This document shows positions 54,533-62,861 of a DNA stretch of 64,000 bases, in pieces. Each line of letters begins with the position of its first letter. The stretch's first letter is position 1. Source of the DNA: Rippkaea orientalis PCC 8801 (lineage in GTDB: Bacteria; Cyanobacteriota; Cyanobacteriia; Cyanobacteriales; Microcystaceae); NCBI RefSeq assembly GCF_000021805.1, contig NC_011726.1:2636097-2700096 (forward strand), given 5' to 3'. A model generated the notes under the pieces. That model was not told the DNA's origin. It ran no database searches and saw only the letters and a program-made list of their open reading frames with translations. The translations under genes were made by a program, and so were the position numbers.

Positions 54533-54976
54533 ATGGAAGTTCAATTTAGAGAGTTTAATCCGTTTGATCTGTGGCTTTGGTTAGAGTTTGAAACCAATCC
54601 TTCTCCGATGGAACAACAATATATCGAAGAACTGTTTAATTCCTGGTTTTATTTAGGCAAATTGGGAGCCTTTAATGCTGAAAATTTGCAGGTACAAGAT
54701 CAAGGAATTGATATTAGTTATATGGACTATGAAACAGAGACTGATAACAGTATTATGATGGCTCCCATGCACAATATGGCAGAATTTCAATATCGAGGAG
54801 TTTGGGGACGCTGTTGGTTTGATTTAGGAACGAGTGACTTAATTGCTTTAGATATTTTGATCAATGCTTTACATCAATTAAGCAAAGAATACGTTACTAT
54901 TAATCGGTTAATTATTGGGGGTGAAAACGAAGACTGGAAAATTGATGATAAGCGTCAATCAATGTTCGCTGAGTAG
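54533..54976 (+). CDS. DUF3531 family protein
   Basis: The 147-residue protein matches DUF3531, found in cyanobacteria and plant chloroplasts: MEVQFREFNPFDLWLWLEFE, LFNSWFYLGKLGAFNAENLQ and AEFQYRGVWGRCWFDLGTSD. Tryptophan and acidic residues are abundant. The function is unknown; a plastid role is implied by the distribution. It follows the CPBP gene by 24 bp after a GATAGTTAATAGTT repeat. It starts at ATG 54533. Confidence 0.85.
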   Translation: MEVQFREFNPFDLWLWLEFETNPSPMEQQYIEELFNSWFYLGKLGAFNAENLQVQDQGIDISYMDYETETDNSIMMAPMHNMAEFQYRGVWGRCWFDLGTSDLIALDILINALHQLSKEYVTINRLIIGGENEDWKIDDKRQSMFAE

Positions 54977-54986
54977 TAAAAATTAA

Positions 54987-55076
54987 AGAGGAAAACCTTG
55001 TATTAGAGGTTTGCGTGTTACTGTAGGTACAATAGTTTGCTTAATGGCTTCTGGCCATACATCAGAAGAAATTTAA
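54987..55076 (+). pseudogene. Relic of a DUF433 antitoxin gene
   Basis: After an in-frame stop, 54987-55076 reads RGKPCIRGLRVTVGTIV, then CLMASGHTSEEI and TAA. GKPCIRGLRxTV is the hallmark of the DUF433 antitoxin core. There is no start codon, the N-terminus is missing and the frame stops early. No DUF5615 toxin is nearby. The spacer to 55239 holds no other gene that I can support. Confidence 0.7.
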
Positions 55077-55239
55077 AAAAATACGATGAGAATTGAACAG
55101 AGTGTAGGGATGGGTTTTTCGATAGTAATGGGTTTCAAGGTTATTCTACCTCCAAACCCACCCCGACCAACGGCAAAACGGACTTTTTGCTTGAAAACAT
55201 AAGATTTCACCGATTAAATTTTGCCTAACTCCTAACCTC

Positions 55240-56322
55240 TTAAGAAGAGGCCATAACAGATTGAGGTTTAGCAAAAATCATCCGTCCTGCAGAGGTTTGT
55301 AATGCAGAAGTGACCACGACTCGCAATTCTCCTCCTAGATACTCTTTTCCTTCTTCTACGACAACCATTGTGCCATCTTCGAGATAACCTACTCCTTGGG
55401 TGGGTTCTTTCCCTGGTTTGAGAATTTTCAGGTCTAGGGTATCCCCTGGGAGATAAATAGGACGAATCGCTTGGGCAATATCATTGACATTGAGAATAAT
55501 GACTTTTTGCAGATTGGCCACTTTACTCAGGTTATAGTCATTGGTGATTAAAGTCCCGTTGATTTCCTGAGCTAAATGGACTAATTTAGCATCAACAGTA
55601 GTGATATCATCATAATCTGCTGAATGAATTACAATTCGCTTTGGGAAAGCTTCTTGCATTCGGTTAAGGATATCTAACCCCCGTCTTCCTCTGACCCGTT
55701 TTTGGTCGTTACTAGCATCAGCTAATTGTTGTAACTCCTGTAGGACAAACTGAGGAATCAACAATTGTCCTTCAATAAACCCTGTTTCCACCAATTGTTC
55801 GATGCGTCCGTCAATAATGCAACTGGTATCAAGAATTTTTGTAGACGCAGGTTGTAAGGTTCCTTCCGCGACTAATAGGGTTTCGATACTATTAGGATTA
55901 ATCAGTCGTAAAAAAGTCCGTCCGTGAGTATCCGCTAAACTTATCCCCATAAAAGAAAAGATAACACTTCCTAATATCGCTGCCATCGGTTTGATGAAGA
56001 CAAACTCTTTAGGAATCGGTAAGAGAAAAATGGGTGCTAGCATCAGGTTAGCAATTAGTAATCCAATGACTAAGCCCACAGCGCGAGTTAAAATAACTTC
56101 AATGGGAGTAGTGCTAATTCTCGTCTCTAAACGGCGATAGGTGGTTTGAGCAACTAACCCTAAAGCAAGTCCAATAATTGAGGTAAAACCCGCTACTAAC
56201 CACCGTAGAGCTTCAATATTGGAGATTTGCACCCGAACAATATCCGGTAACAAATCTACACTATCAAAACCGACTCCGGCGGCTGCTACGATAAATATAA
56301 GGATAATAATGGCATCAATCAT
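55240..56322 (-). CDS. PIN-TRAM membrane protein (YacL-like)
   Basis: This protein of about 360 residues has four N-terminal membrane helices (first: MIDAIIILIFIVAAAGVGFD). A PIN nuclease domain with LDTSCIIDGRIEQLVETGFI follows, with VLQELQQLADASNDQKRVRG and TNDYNLSKVANLQ for the acidic pocket. A C-terminal TRAM domain (GYLEDGTMVVVEEGKEYLG) completes it. This matches YacL-type integral-membrane PIN/TRAM proteins; RNA cleavage is inferred and not shown for all members. ATG 56322 has AGGA-GGG at a better distance than ATG 56331. It is monocistronic. Confidence 0.9.
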   Translation of the reverse strand: MIDAIIILIFIVAAAGVGFDSVDLLPDIVRVQISNIEALRWLVAGFTSIIGLALGLVAQTTYRRLETRISTTPIEVILTRAVGLVIGLLIANLMLAPIFLLPIPKEFVFIKPMAAILGSVIFSFMGISLADTHGRTFLRLINPNSIETLLVAEGTLQPASTKILDTSCIIDGRIEQLVETGFIEGQLLIPQFVLQELQQLADASNDQKRVRGRRGLDILNRMQEAFPKRIVIHSADYDDITTVDAKLVHLAQEINGTLITNDYNLSKVANLQKVIILNVNDIAQAIRPIYLPGDTLDLKILKPGKEPTQGVGYLEDGTMVVVEEGKEYLGGELRVVVTSALQTSAGRMIFAKPQSVMASS

Positions 56323-56670
56323 AATTCCCATCCTAAGTAAAATTTTGGGATTTGAAATAAAAAAATAGGAAAATTTCCGAACTTAGAGTCAAATCCATTG
56401 ATCTATTATATCTTTTAATCTTCCTGTCTCTGTTATACCTTGTTTGGCAACACTCTTTGAGAAATTTCGGGAAAATTTACATAATAGGCTAGACTTCGGG
56501 TTTTTACTCAGATAAGCGACTAAAATCAGGGACTATAGTATTTTAGACATTAAATAACTCAACACAAAGTATGGACAGATTTTAAGACTAACTAAAAATG
56601 ACAAGATTCTTTCTCTGTTTCCTATTCCGACTAAAAGACTTTTCGCTACAAACCTTAATTACTTATCAGA
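56323..56670. other. Intergenic region between PIN-TRAM and hemW-like genes
   Basis: About 350 bases of AT-rich sequence between divergent genes. I see no coding frame, palindrome or dispersed repeat. It must hold promoters for both sides, but none is clear enough to place. Confidence 0.4.
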
Positions 56671-57915
56671 ATGACTCAACTTTTCCCTAACATTGGCTTC
56701 AATCAATTGCCTAAATCAGCTTATATTCATATTCCTTTTTGTCGTCGTCGTTGCTATTATTGTGATTTTCCTATTTCCGTTTTAGGAGATAAAACAGATA
56801 TTTATACTGCCTCTTCTATTACCCATTATGTAGAGGTTTTATGTCAAGAAATTCTGGTTACTCCGTTTCAAGGGAATGGGTTAGAAACCGTCTTTTTTGG
56901 CGGAGGAACTCCCTCATTATTACCTCCTAACCATCTTGAAACTATTCTGAGTACCTTAGATCAAAAATTTGGGATCTTTGCTAATGCCGAAATTTCTCTA
57001 GAAATAGACCCTGCAACGTTTACACTAGAACAATTACAACGTTATCATGACTTAGGGATCAATCGAGTTAGTTTAGGGGGACAAGCATTTCAGGACAATT
57101 TATTAGAAACTTCTGGACGATTACACCGAGTTAAAGATATTTTTGAAGCCATTGACTATATTCATAAAGTAGGGATAAACAATTTTAGTCTAGATTTAAT
57201 TTCTGGATTGCCTAATCAAAGTATAGAAGATTGGATTTTTTCCTTAGAAACTGCTATTAAAATCTCTCCAAGTCATCTTTCTTGTTATGATTTAGTTCTT
57301 GAACCAGTAACTGCATTTGGCAAGCAATATAAACCTGGAAAAAAACCTTTACCAAGCGATGAAATAACCGCTAAAATGTATCGAATATCTCAAAAAATAC
57401 TGACGGATGCAGGGTATGACCATTATGAAATTTCTAATTATGCAAAACCGGGTTATCAATGTCTACATAATCGAGTCTATTGGGAAAATAAACCCTACTA
57501 TGGTTTTGGAATGGGAGCAGCTAGTTATACCAATCAACAACGATTTACTCGACCTCGTACTCGAAAAGATTATTATGAATGGGTCAATAAGTTATCTAAA
57601 ACACAAGGATTAATCGATTGTGAAGTATCATCAAAAACAGATTTTTTGCTAGAAACATTAATGCTTGGTTTGCGCCTTAAAGAAGGGATTAAATTATCAT
57701 TTATTAGCGATGTTTTTGGCAAGCAAATCTCTCAAAAAATTTTAGATATTTTAGCACCTTTTATTAAGCAAAGTTGGATAGAGTTACCTCCTAACAGTAG
57801 TTTAATTCACTTAGAGAATATTGATCGTATTTCTTTAAGTGATCCCGAAGGATTTTTATTCTCTAATACCATTTTATCGACTTTATTTGAGAAATTAGAA
57901 GAATGTGGGAACTAA
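56671..57915 (+). CDS. hemW: Radical SAM protein, HemW-like
   Basis: The 414-residue enzyme has the radical-SAM cluster motif CRRRCYYC (CxxxCxxC) within AYIHIPFCRRRCYYCDFPI near residues 17-35, the SAM glycine motif FFGGGTPSLLPP and SLEIDPATFTLEQL. The C-terminal HemW-type domain begins near 330. HemW is related to coproporphyrinogen III oxidase HemN, but most members act as a haem chaperone. No HemN-specific Cys after CxxxCxxC (CxxxCxxCxC) is present, which supports HemW. It is monocistronic. Confidence 0.9.
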   Translation: MTQLFPNIGFNQLPKSAYIHIPFCRRRCYYCDFPISVLGDKTDIYTASSITHYVEVLCQEILVTPFQGNGLETVFFGGGTPSLLPPNHLETILSTLDQKFGIFANAEISLEIDPATFTLEQLQRYHDLGINRVSLGGQAFQDNLLETSGRLHRVKDIFEAIDYIHKVGINNFSLDLISGLPNQSIEDWIFSLETAIKISPSHLSCYDLVLEPVTAFGKQYKPGKKPLPSDEITAKMYRISQKILTDAGYDHYEISNYAKPGYQCLHNRVYWENKPYYGFGMGAASYTNQQRFTRPRTRKDYYEWVNKLSKTQGLIDCEVSSKTDFLLETLMLGLRLKEGIKLSFISDVFGKQISQKILDILAPFIKQSWIELPPNSSLIHLENIDRISLSDPEGFLFSNTILSTLFEKLEECGN

Positions 57916-58002
57916 TTAATGTTATAGTATTTTCAAAAGTTTGTAATAAGCTCTTTATTAGATGGTAAACTGAAAAGTAAATCATTAGGGAGATAAAAAA
58001 CC

Positions 58003-58485
58003 TTGCTAGACGAACAAGCTAAAAAAACAATGTTACGCAAAATTCCTCACGGACTGTATATCTGTGGAGTCAAAGACGGGGAAAACTTGAACGGGTTTAC
58101 CGCAAGTTGGGTAATGCAAGCATCTTTTGAACCCCCTTTAGTGATTAATTGTGTCAGAAAAGACTCCGGTTCCCATGAAATGATCAAAAAAAGCGGGGTT
58201 TTTGCTTTGAGTTTTCTTGAAGAGGGACAAAAAGATTTAGCAGCTAAATTTTTTAAACCGCAAAGTCGTGTCGGAAATAAGTTCGAGGATGTCGAATTTA
58301 TTGAAGGAACTGAAACGGGATGTCCTTTGATTAAAGACTCTCTCGGATATATTGAATGTAGAGTGGTTGGTTCTGTTGAAAAAGGTGATCACACTGTGTA
58401 TGTCGGTGAGGTGATTAGTTCAGGAATTTACCGGGAAGGAAACCCCCTATTATTAGAAAGTACGGGTTGGCAATACGGAGGGTAA
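58003..58485 (+). CDS. Flavin reductase-like FMN-binding protein
   Basis: The 160-residue protein belongs to the flavin-reductase-like split-barrel family: LRKIPHGLYICGVKDGENLN, GFTASWVMQASFEPPLV (FMN phosphate binding), INCVRKDSGSHEMIKKSGVF and GHxxY-like DHTVYVGEVI. The start is TTG at 58003 after AGGGAG; the nearest ATG would cut nine residues and the first helix. It is likely to bind FMN and work in electron transfer or as a reductase. A MIF homologue follows 91 bp downstream. Confidence 0.85.
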   Translation: MLDEQAKKTMLRKIPHGLYICGVKDGENLNGFTASWVMQASFEPPLVINCVRKDSGSHEMIKKSGVFALSFLEEGQKDLAAKFFKPQSRVGNKFEDVEFIEGTETGCPLIKDSLGYIECRVVGSVEKGDHTVYVGEVISSGIYREGNPLLLESTGWQYGG

Positions 58486-58576
58486 ATTCAGTGATCAGTA
58501 AACAGTAAACAATTGACTGTTGTAATAATCATCTTCAAATAGTTCTGTATTTTTTTGAAAATATTCGGAGGGTGAA

Positions 58577-58927
58577 ATGCCATTTATTAAAGTTCAATCG
58601 TCCGTCTCTACAACCAATTCTCAGACAATAGAAGACTTATTAACCAGTTTATCATCTAAGGTTGCCAAACATTTAGGTAAACCAGAGTCCTATGTCATGA
58701 CTATGTTTGAACCCGATGTTAAAATGACATTTGCTGGAACTTTTGACCCTGTTTGTTATATTGAAGTCAAAAACATTGGTACAATGAAACCTGAACAAAC
58801 CAAAGCAATGAGTCAAGATTTTTGCCAAGAAATCAAGGATAAATTAGGGGTTCCTACCAATCGTATTTATATTGAATTTACCGATGCACAAAGACATCTT
58901 TGGGGATGGAATGGAGGCACTTTTTAA
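58577..58927 (+). CDS. MIF/tautomerase family protein
   Basis: The 116-residue protein resembles macrophage migration inhibitory factor. After Met removal it exposes the catalytic Pro (MPFIKVQSSVS), and carries YVMTMFEPDVKMTFAGTFDP, NRIYIEFTDAQRHLWGWNGG and the terminal F. This is unusually close to eukaryotic MIF (WGWNG ending), although cyanobacterial MIF proteins are known. Tautomerase activity is inferred. It follows the flavin reductase gene, with GGAGGGTG before the start. Transfer between domains of life would need a tree to judge. Confidence 0.9.
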   Translation: MPFIKVQSSVSTTNSQTIEDLLTSLSSKVAKHLGKPESYVMTMFEPDVKMTFAGTFDPVCYIEVKNIGTMKPEQTKAMSQDFCQEIKDKLGVPTNRIYIEFTDAQRHLWGWNGGTF

Positions 58928-58972
58928 GCATTGATTTTTTGTAGAGGCGAACATCTGTTTGCTCCCACTCAT

Positions 58973-60292
58973 TTAAGATCCTTTTAAACGACGATAAACA
59001 GTGACTAATCCTTGATCATTGCCGACATTACCTGGAAATAAAACCACGGGTAAATTAGCAAATAAAGGATGATTGTTTTCTGTTATAACCATCGAACATC
59101 CCGCTAAAACTTGACCTAACAAACGCACCGATCGCAGGTTTAAACCCGTACTCAGCACATCATTAGAGGTAATTCCCCCCTTACTGATTAAAAACCCGAT
59201 ATCGCGGGGTAATCCTTGAACAATTTCCATTAATAAACTAGAGACAGCAATCCCAAAATCTAAGCGTTGTTGTATCGTTTCAAAAGTCAATTCTTCTCGA
59301 CTGGTATACACTACTGGAGTTTTAGTTTCAGAATAAACCTGTTTAACTCGCTCTAAAATTTCTTGTAATAATTGCTCTTTTTGCTGAGGATGATCTCGCA
59401 ATCTTTTAACCTCAACTTCAATACCAACTACATCCGATTCTTTGAGCAGTTCTTGCAATTGTCGAGTGCTTTTTTTGACATGAGAACCAACAATAACTAC
59501 TCCAGGGTTAGCAGTTGGTTTATATTTCGCCATTTCTTCGGGTGCAATGGGTTGGGGTCCTAAATTCGCTAAAGAGGTTAAGATACTCGCAGCACTACGG
59601 AATAAAAACCGCTTTCCCGATGCTGCTGCGGTTAATAAATCTTGAGCAAATTTATCTAAATCTGCTTGAATTTCTCCATCAACAACCGCACATTGATTTG
59701 CCTTTAATTGCATCAAACGCTCTAAGCTTCCTTGACGAATATCCGTTAATAAAAATCGCTCAACTTCGCTTGCTTTAATACGTCCTTGGGTCTTTTCTTC
59801 TACATAATCAGGAAGATAACTATAATGATAGCCAAATACAGAATCTTTAGCAAATTCTGTTTCATGAACAGGGGTTAACTTCCCGTCTATTTTTAAATAA
59901 TGAATACTCCCAATGGTTTGTCGTCCCCCCTCAAAAAAGGCCGGAATGAGAAAATGAGCATCAAAACCCCCCAATTCCTCTGCGATAACATCCGTTTCGA
60001 TGGGATAATGTCCTCGCAAAGTAGAGTCCGAACGACTGACAACCAGAAAGTCTTCAATTCCTTCTGCTTCAATGGCTATTTTCAGATTATGACAGACTTC
60101 TTGGGTAACACTAGCTGCATTTTCGGAGGTTAGGGCTCTCGTATTTGTTAAAATAAAGACAATAGGAACCTCATCTGCTAAACCTAACCGAAGGGTTTCC
60201 ACATCCCACCGCATCAACAATAAACAACTGTGTACCGTTTGAGAACCTGTAGGATCGTCATCAAGGACAATAATCTTAGGGGTTTGATTCAT
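58973..60292 (-). CDS. Four-carbon acid sugar kinase family protein (DUF1537/DtnK-like)
   Basis: The 439-residue protein has a DUF1537 kinase layout: KIIVLDDDPTGSQTVHSC at the start (substrate domain) and VVSRSDSTLRGHYPIETDVI with GGFDAHFLIPAFFEGGRQT. The C-terminal nucleotide-binding domain carries GFLISKGGITSNDVLSTGLN. Relatives phosphorylate D-erythronate, L-threonate or 3-oxo-tetronate. The usual DUF1537 partners (aldolase, dehydrogenase) are not nearby, so the substrate is open. It starts at ATG 60292. A partial copy of its 5' end lies at 60614-60670. Confidence 0.87.
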   Translation of the reverse strand: MNQTPKIIVLDDDPTGSQTVHSCLLLMRWDVETLRLGLADEVPIVFILTNTRALTSENAASVTQEVCHNLKIAIEAEGIEDFLVVSRSDSTLRGHYPIETDVIAEELGGFDAHFLIPAFFEGGRQTIGSIHYLKIDGKLTPVHETEFAKDSVFGYHYSYLPDYVEEKTQGRIKASEVERFLLTDIRQGSLERLMQLKANQCAVVDGEIQADLDKFAQDLLTAAASGKRFLFRSAASILTSLANLGPQPIAPEEMAKYKPTANPGVVIVGSHVKKSTRQLQELLKESDVVGIEVEVKRLRDHPQQKEQLLQEILERVKQVYSETKTPVVYTSREELTFETIQQRLDFGIAVSSLLMEIVQGLPRDIGFLISKGGITSNDVLSTGLNLRSVRLLGQVLAGCSMVITENNHPLFANLPVVLFPGNVGNDQGLVTVYRRLKGS

Positions 60293-60386
60293 CTTTTTGC
60301 TGTGAGTACCACCGTGATTATTGTCTCATAAAAGATGATGGGAACGAATTGATATTTATTGGACTCGGAAATAAGAGAAAAATTAA

Positions 60387-60566
60387 CTATTCAAGACTAT
60401 CAGGATTAATGCCTAATTCGTGCAACTTTTCCGCTAATTTTTCTGATTTTTTCTTTAAATATAAATTACTTTCCAAGGGATGTTCGTCACTCCAAAATTC
60501 ACCTTGAGGAAAGATTACCTCATTTTGGAGGGTTTGGGGAGTTTCTATCTTGGAAGAAATGGTCAT
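60387..60566 (-). CDS. Small hypothetical protein (59 residues)
   Basis: A leftward open frame from ATG 60566 to TAG 60387 gives MTISSKIETPQTLQNEVIFP, then QGEFWSDEHPLESNLYLKKK and SEKLAEKLHELGINPDSLE. FPQGEFWSDEHPLES resembles a short motif common in small cyanobacterial proteins next to Uma2-family nucleases, but no Uma2 gene is present here. The C-terminal half is a helix rich in Lys and Glu. It has a normal start and coding-like composition. It could be an orphan member of such a pair. Confidence 0.55.
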   Translation of the reverse strand: MTISSKIETPQTLQNEVIFPQGEFWSDEHPLESNLYLKKKSEKLAEKLHELGINPDSLE

Positions 60567-60613
60567 TATTATTGAGTTAGTTTAGCCGAATAACTAAACT
60601 TAATCTATGGGAG

Positions 60614-60670
60614 CGTCATCAAGGACAATAACATCAGGGGTTTGATTCACAGACCACCACGATTATTGTC
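60614..60670 (-). pseudogene. Partial duplicate of the DUF1537 gene start
   Basis: On the minus strand the sequence VNQTPDVIVLDDAPID followed by a stop mirrors MNQTPKIIVLDDDPTG at 60292, and the upstream ACCACCACGATTATTGTC mirrors ACCACCGTGATTATTGTC at 60308. A direct duplication of about 60-70 bp has left a fragment of the gene and its leader. It encodes nothing functional. Confidence 0.75.
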
Positions 60671-60732
60671 CTTTGACTGATAGCCAAGCTTTTCCTTGAG
60701 CATGAGAATTGCTGACTGTTTCCCTAAGTTAC

Positions 60733-61086
60733 TTATTGAGCAGCATTCGCTGTTTCTACTACTTTAGCAAAGGCTTGAGGGTCAAGAATAGCCAACTGTG
60801 CTAACATTTTGCGGTTAAGCTCGATATTGGCTTTTTTGAGTTGTCCCGTTAGCTTACTATAACTGATTCCGTGGACTCTAGCGGCTGCATTAATCCGCGT
60901 AATCCACAGACGACGGAAGTCCCGTTTACGTTTACGGCGATCGCGGTACGCATTGCGTAACGCTTTCATCACCTGCTGATTAGCAGTACGGAAGAGTTTA
61001 GAATGAGACCCTCTAAACCCTTTAGCTAATTTAAGCACTTTTTTACGGCGTTTCCGAGCAACATTGCCCCGTTTTACCCTTGTCAT
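60733..61086 (-). CDS. rplT: 50S ribosomal protein L20
   Basis: The 117-residue basic protein is a typical L20: [60 protein letters not shown] and [20 protein letters not shown]. It helps early 50S assembly and in many bacteria represses its own operon. It follows rpmI by 49 bp in the same leftward unit. There is no infC upstream in this window. Confidence 0.96.
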   Translation of the reverse strand: MTRVKRGNVARKRRKKVLKLAKGFRGSHSKLFRTANQQVMKALRNAYRDRRKRKRDFRRLWITRINAAARVHGISYSKLTGQLKKANIELNRKMLAQLAILDPQAFAKVVETANAAQ

Positions 61087-61135
61087 GGCTTATTCTCTCA
61101 GTATATCTAATCTGGTAGTGATTTCGTCTTTTTCC

Positions 61136-61339
61136 CTAGAGATAGGGAAGCATTAAACGCACATTTGCTTCGTCTTGTTCACTCACCAAGGAAAGGCCAG
61201 ATAAACGACGGAACTTGCGTTCAGAACTTTTATGCTGTAATAGGTGGTTTTTGAAGGCTTTACGGCGGAAAATCTTCTTACCACTCCCTGTAACACGAAA
61301 ACGCTTAGCCGCAGCTTTGCGAGTTTTTAGTTTAGGCAT
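61136..61339 (-). CDS. rpmI: 50S ribosomal protein L35
   Basis: The 67-residue basic protein begins [20 protein letters not shown] and continues [20 protein letters not shown], the standard L35 pattern. It ends [22 protein letters not shown], slightly longer than the E. coli form. It is the first gene of the rpmI-rplT unit and starts at ATG 61339. The start is preceded on the minus strand by AATTCAGGGTA. Confidence 0.96.
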
Positions 61340-61507
61340 TACCCTGAATTAAATTCGACACAATTTCTTATTATATCATTGATTTTGAAAATTTTGCAAG
61401 ATCTGATTATTCTAATTCAAATAATTCTTGATAGGTTAAGCAAAGTTTCTTGTTATTCTACAGCTTGGATGTGTTATTGTCATAGCTAACAATCGAGTAG
61501 ATTTAAT

Positions 61508-61535
61508 TTAATGCCAATGAGTTAATGCCAATGAG
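61508..61535. repeat. 14-bp tandem duplication over a start site
   Basis: TTAATGCCAATGAG occurs twice in direct succession (61508-61521 and 61522-61535). The first copy gives a mini-frame ATG CCA ATG AGT TAA (MPMS stop); the second starts the next gene with MPMSN. It looks like a recent slippage event. Confidence 0.85.
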
Positions 61536-61956
61536 CAATCAACTTATCCCTGTCATCTGTGGACTCTTATCTTGCGCCATAATAGCAGAAAATGCTCAAG
61601 CAGCGAACTTAATTATTAATGGAGGTTTTGAAACAGGCACTTTATCAGGATGGAATACAGCAGGCGTTGTTCAAGCAACTTTAGTCAATCCTCCCTGTTG
61701 TAATTTTGGAGGAATAGGGTCTTATATTGCTGGTTTTAATGCAGGAGATCTTTCCCCTAACGGTATTCTTTCTCAGTCTTATAACACTATTATTGGTGCA
61801 TCCTATCGCCTTCAATTTGATTATGGAACCTTTTCTAATGCTTCGGTAAGTCAAAGTATTTTTATCGAGTTAGATGGTGCAGCAGGAATTAGTTCTGTTT
61901 TAAATACTTCCATTTTGCTAAAAGTTAGTATTTTTCCTGTCAAGATTGTGTTATAA
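61525..61956 (+). CDS. Secreted DUF642-like protein, probably truncated
   Basis: The 143-residue protein has a signal peptide (MPMSNQLIPVICGLLSCAII) probably cut after AQA. The mature domain is ANLIINGGFETGTLSGWNT with SYIAGFNAGDLSPNGILSQS, typical of DUF642/carbohydrate-binding jelly-roll proteins that often end in a PEP-CTERM anchor. Here the fold ends abruptly with VLNTSILLKVSIFPVKIVL and no PEP-CTERM motif, so the gene may be shortened by a frameshift or deletion. It starts at ATG 61525 within a tandem duplication. The DUF2993 gene follows. Confidence 0.65.
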   Translation: MPMSNQLIPVICGLLSCAIIAENAQAANLIINGGFETGTLSGWNTAGVVQATLVNPPCCNFGGIGSYIAGFNAGDLSPNGILSQSYNTIIGASYRLQFDYGTFSNASVSQSIFIELDGAAGISSVLNTSILLKVSIFPVKIVL

Positions 61957-61993
61957 CAAAGACTCAGTAGAAACACTCTAATCAATCATCATT

Positions 61994-62707
61994 ATGTGGA
62001 TTCGTCAACCGAGTAATATTATTAGCAAAATTCTCTCTCCTGCCGTGCAAGTGTGGTTGCGTTCTCAACTTGATCGCGTAGAAACCTTACAAATGAAGAT
62101 CCAAGGAAGCGATCGCCAGATTTTGGGGGGATATATTCCTAATATCCTTCTTAATAGCAAAGGTGCGGTTTATCAAGGGTTACATCTAAGTCAAGCAGAA
62201 ATTACAGGAGAAAATATCCGCATTAATATCGGACAAATCATCAAAGGAAAACCTCTACAATTACTCGAAGCTATTCAAGTTTGGGGGGAAGTTCAACTAA
62301 CAGAAACTGATTTACAAGCGTCTTTAACCTCGTCTTTATTAGGGGATGCTTTTCGAGAATTATTAATTGCTTTATTAGACTATCAAGAAATTGAAGAACC
62401 TGAGAAAATCTTAGACAACTATGAACTTACTTGGCAAGAAGTAACCTTAAAAGAATCTACTTTTACCTTACAGGGATTAGCGGTTGAAAATGAGGTATCA
62501 AACCAGCTTATTATTGAAGCCAAATTACAATTAATTTCTTCCCAAAGTTTGCGAGTTATTCCTATTAAAATCCAGGGACTACCAGAGTTTAATATTTGTC
62601 GTTTAGAAGAGTTAGAATTGGAGTTAGGTTCGGATGTGGTTATTGATGCGCTTAGTTTAGCAGATAATCAATTATTTTGTCGAGCACAACTACTCATTCG
62701 TCCTTAG
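61994..62707 (+). CDS. DUF2993 (LmeA-like) lipid-binding protein
   Basis: The 237-residue protein matches DUF2993: SKILSPAVQVWLRSQLDRVE, DRQILGGYIPNILLNSKGAV, GLHLSQAEITGENIRINIGQ and QLTETDLQASLTS. Alternating beta-strand repeats like these are found in LmeA-type lipid-binding proteins of mycobacteria and cyanobacteria. No cleavable signal peptide is evident, though the N-terminus is amphipathic. Ligand and site are inferred. It is followed by ispH after 154 bp. Confidence 0.85.
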   Translation: MWIRQPSNIISKILSPAVQVWLRSQLDRVETLQMKIQGSDRQILGGYIPNILLNSKGAVYQGLHLSQAEITGENIRINIGQIIKGKPLQLLEAIQVWGEVQLTETDLQASLTSSLLGDAFRELLIALLDYQEIEEPEKILDNYELTWQEVTLKESTFTLQGLAVENEVSNQLIIEAKLQLISSQSLRVIPIKIQGLPEFNICRLEELELELGSDVVIDALSLADNQLFCRAQLLIRP

Positions 62708-62861
62708 CGATTAAGATTAAATACCGTCAGGATTACTTCCTAATTCTCATAACTCTGCTGTCAACTTTAACGAGGAGTTCCTATCGTGCTAAAATCATTC
62801 TAGCATTCAAGACAAAGGTTATTTAATCAAAATTACGCCCTAGACACTGGGATTAAAATCT

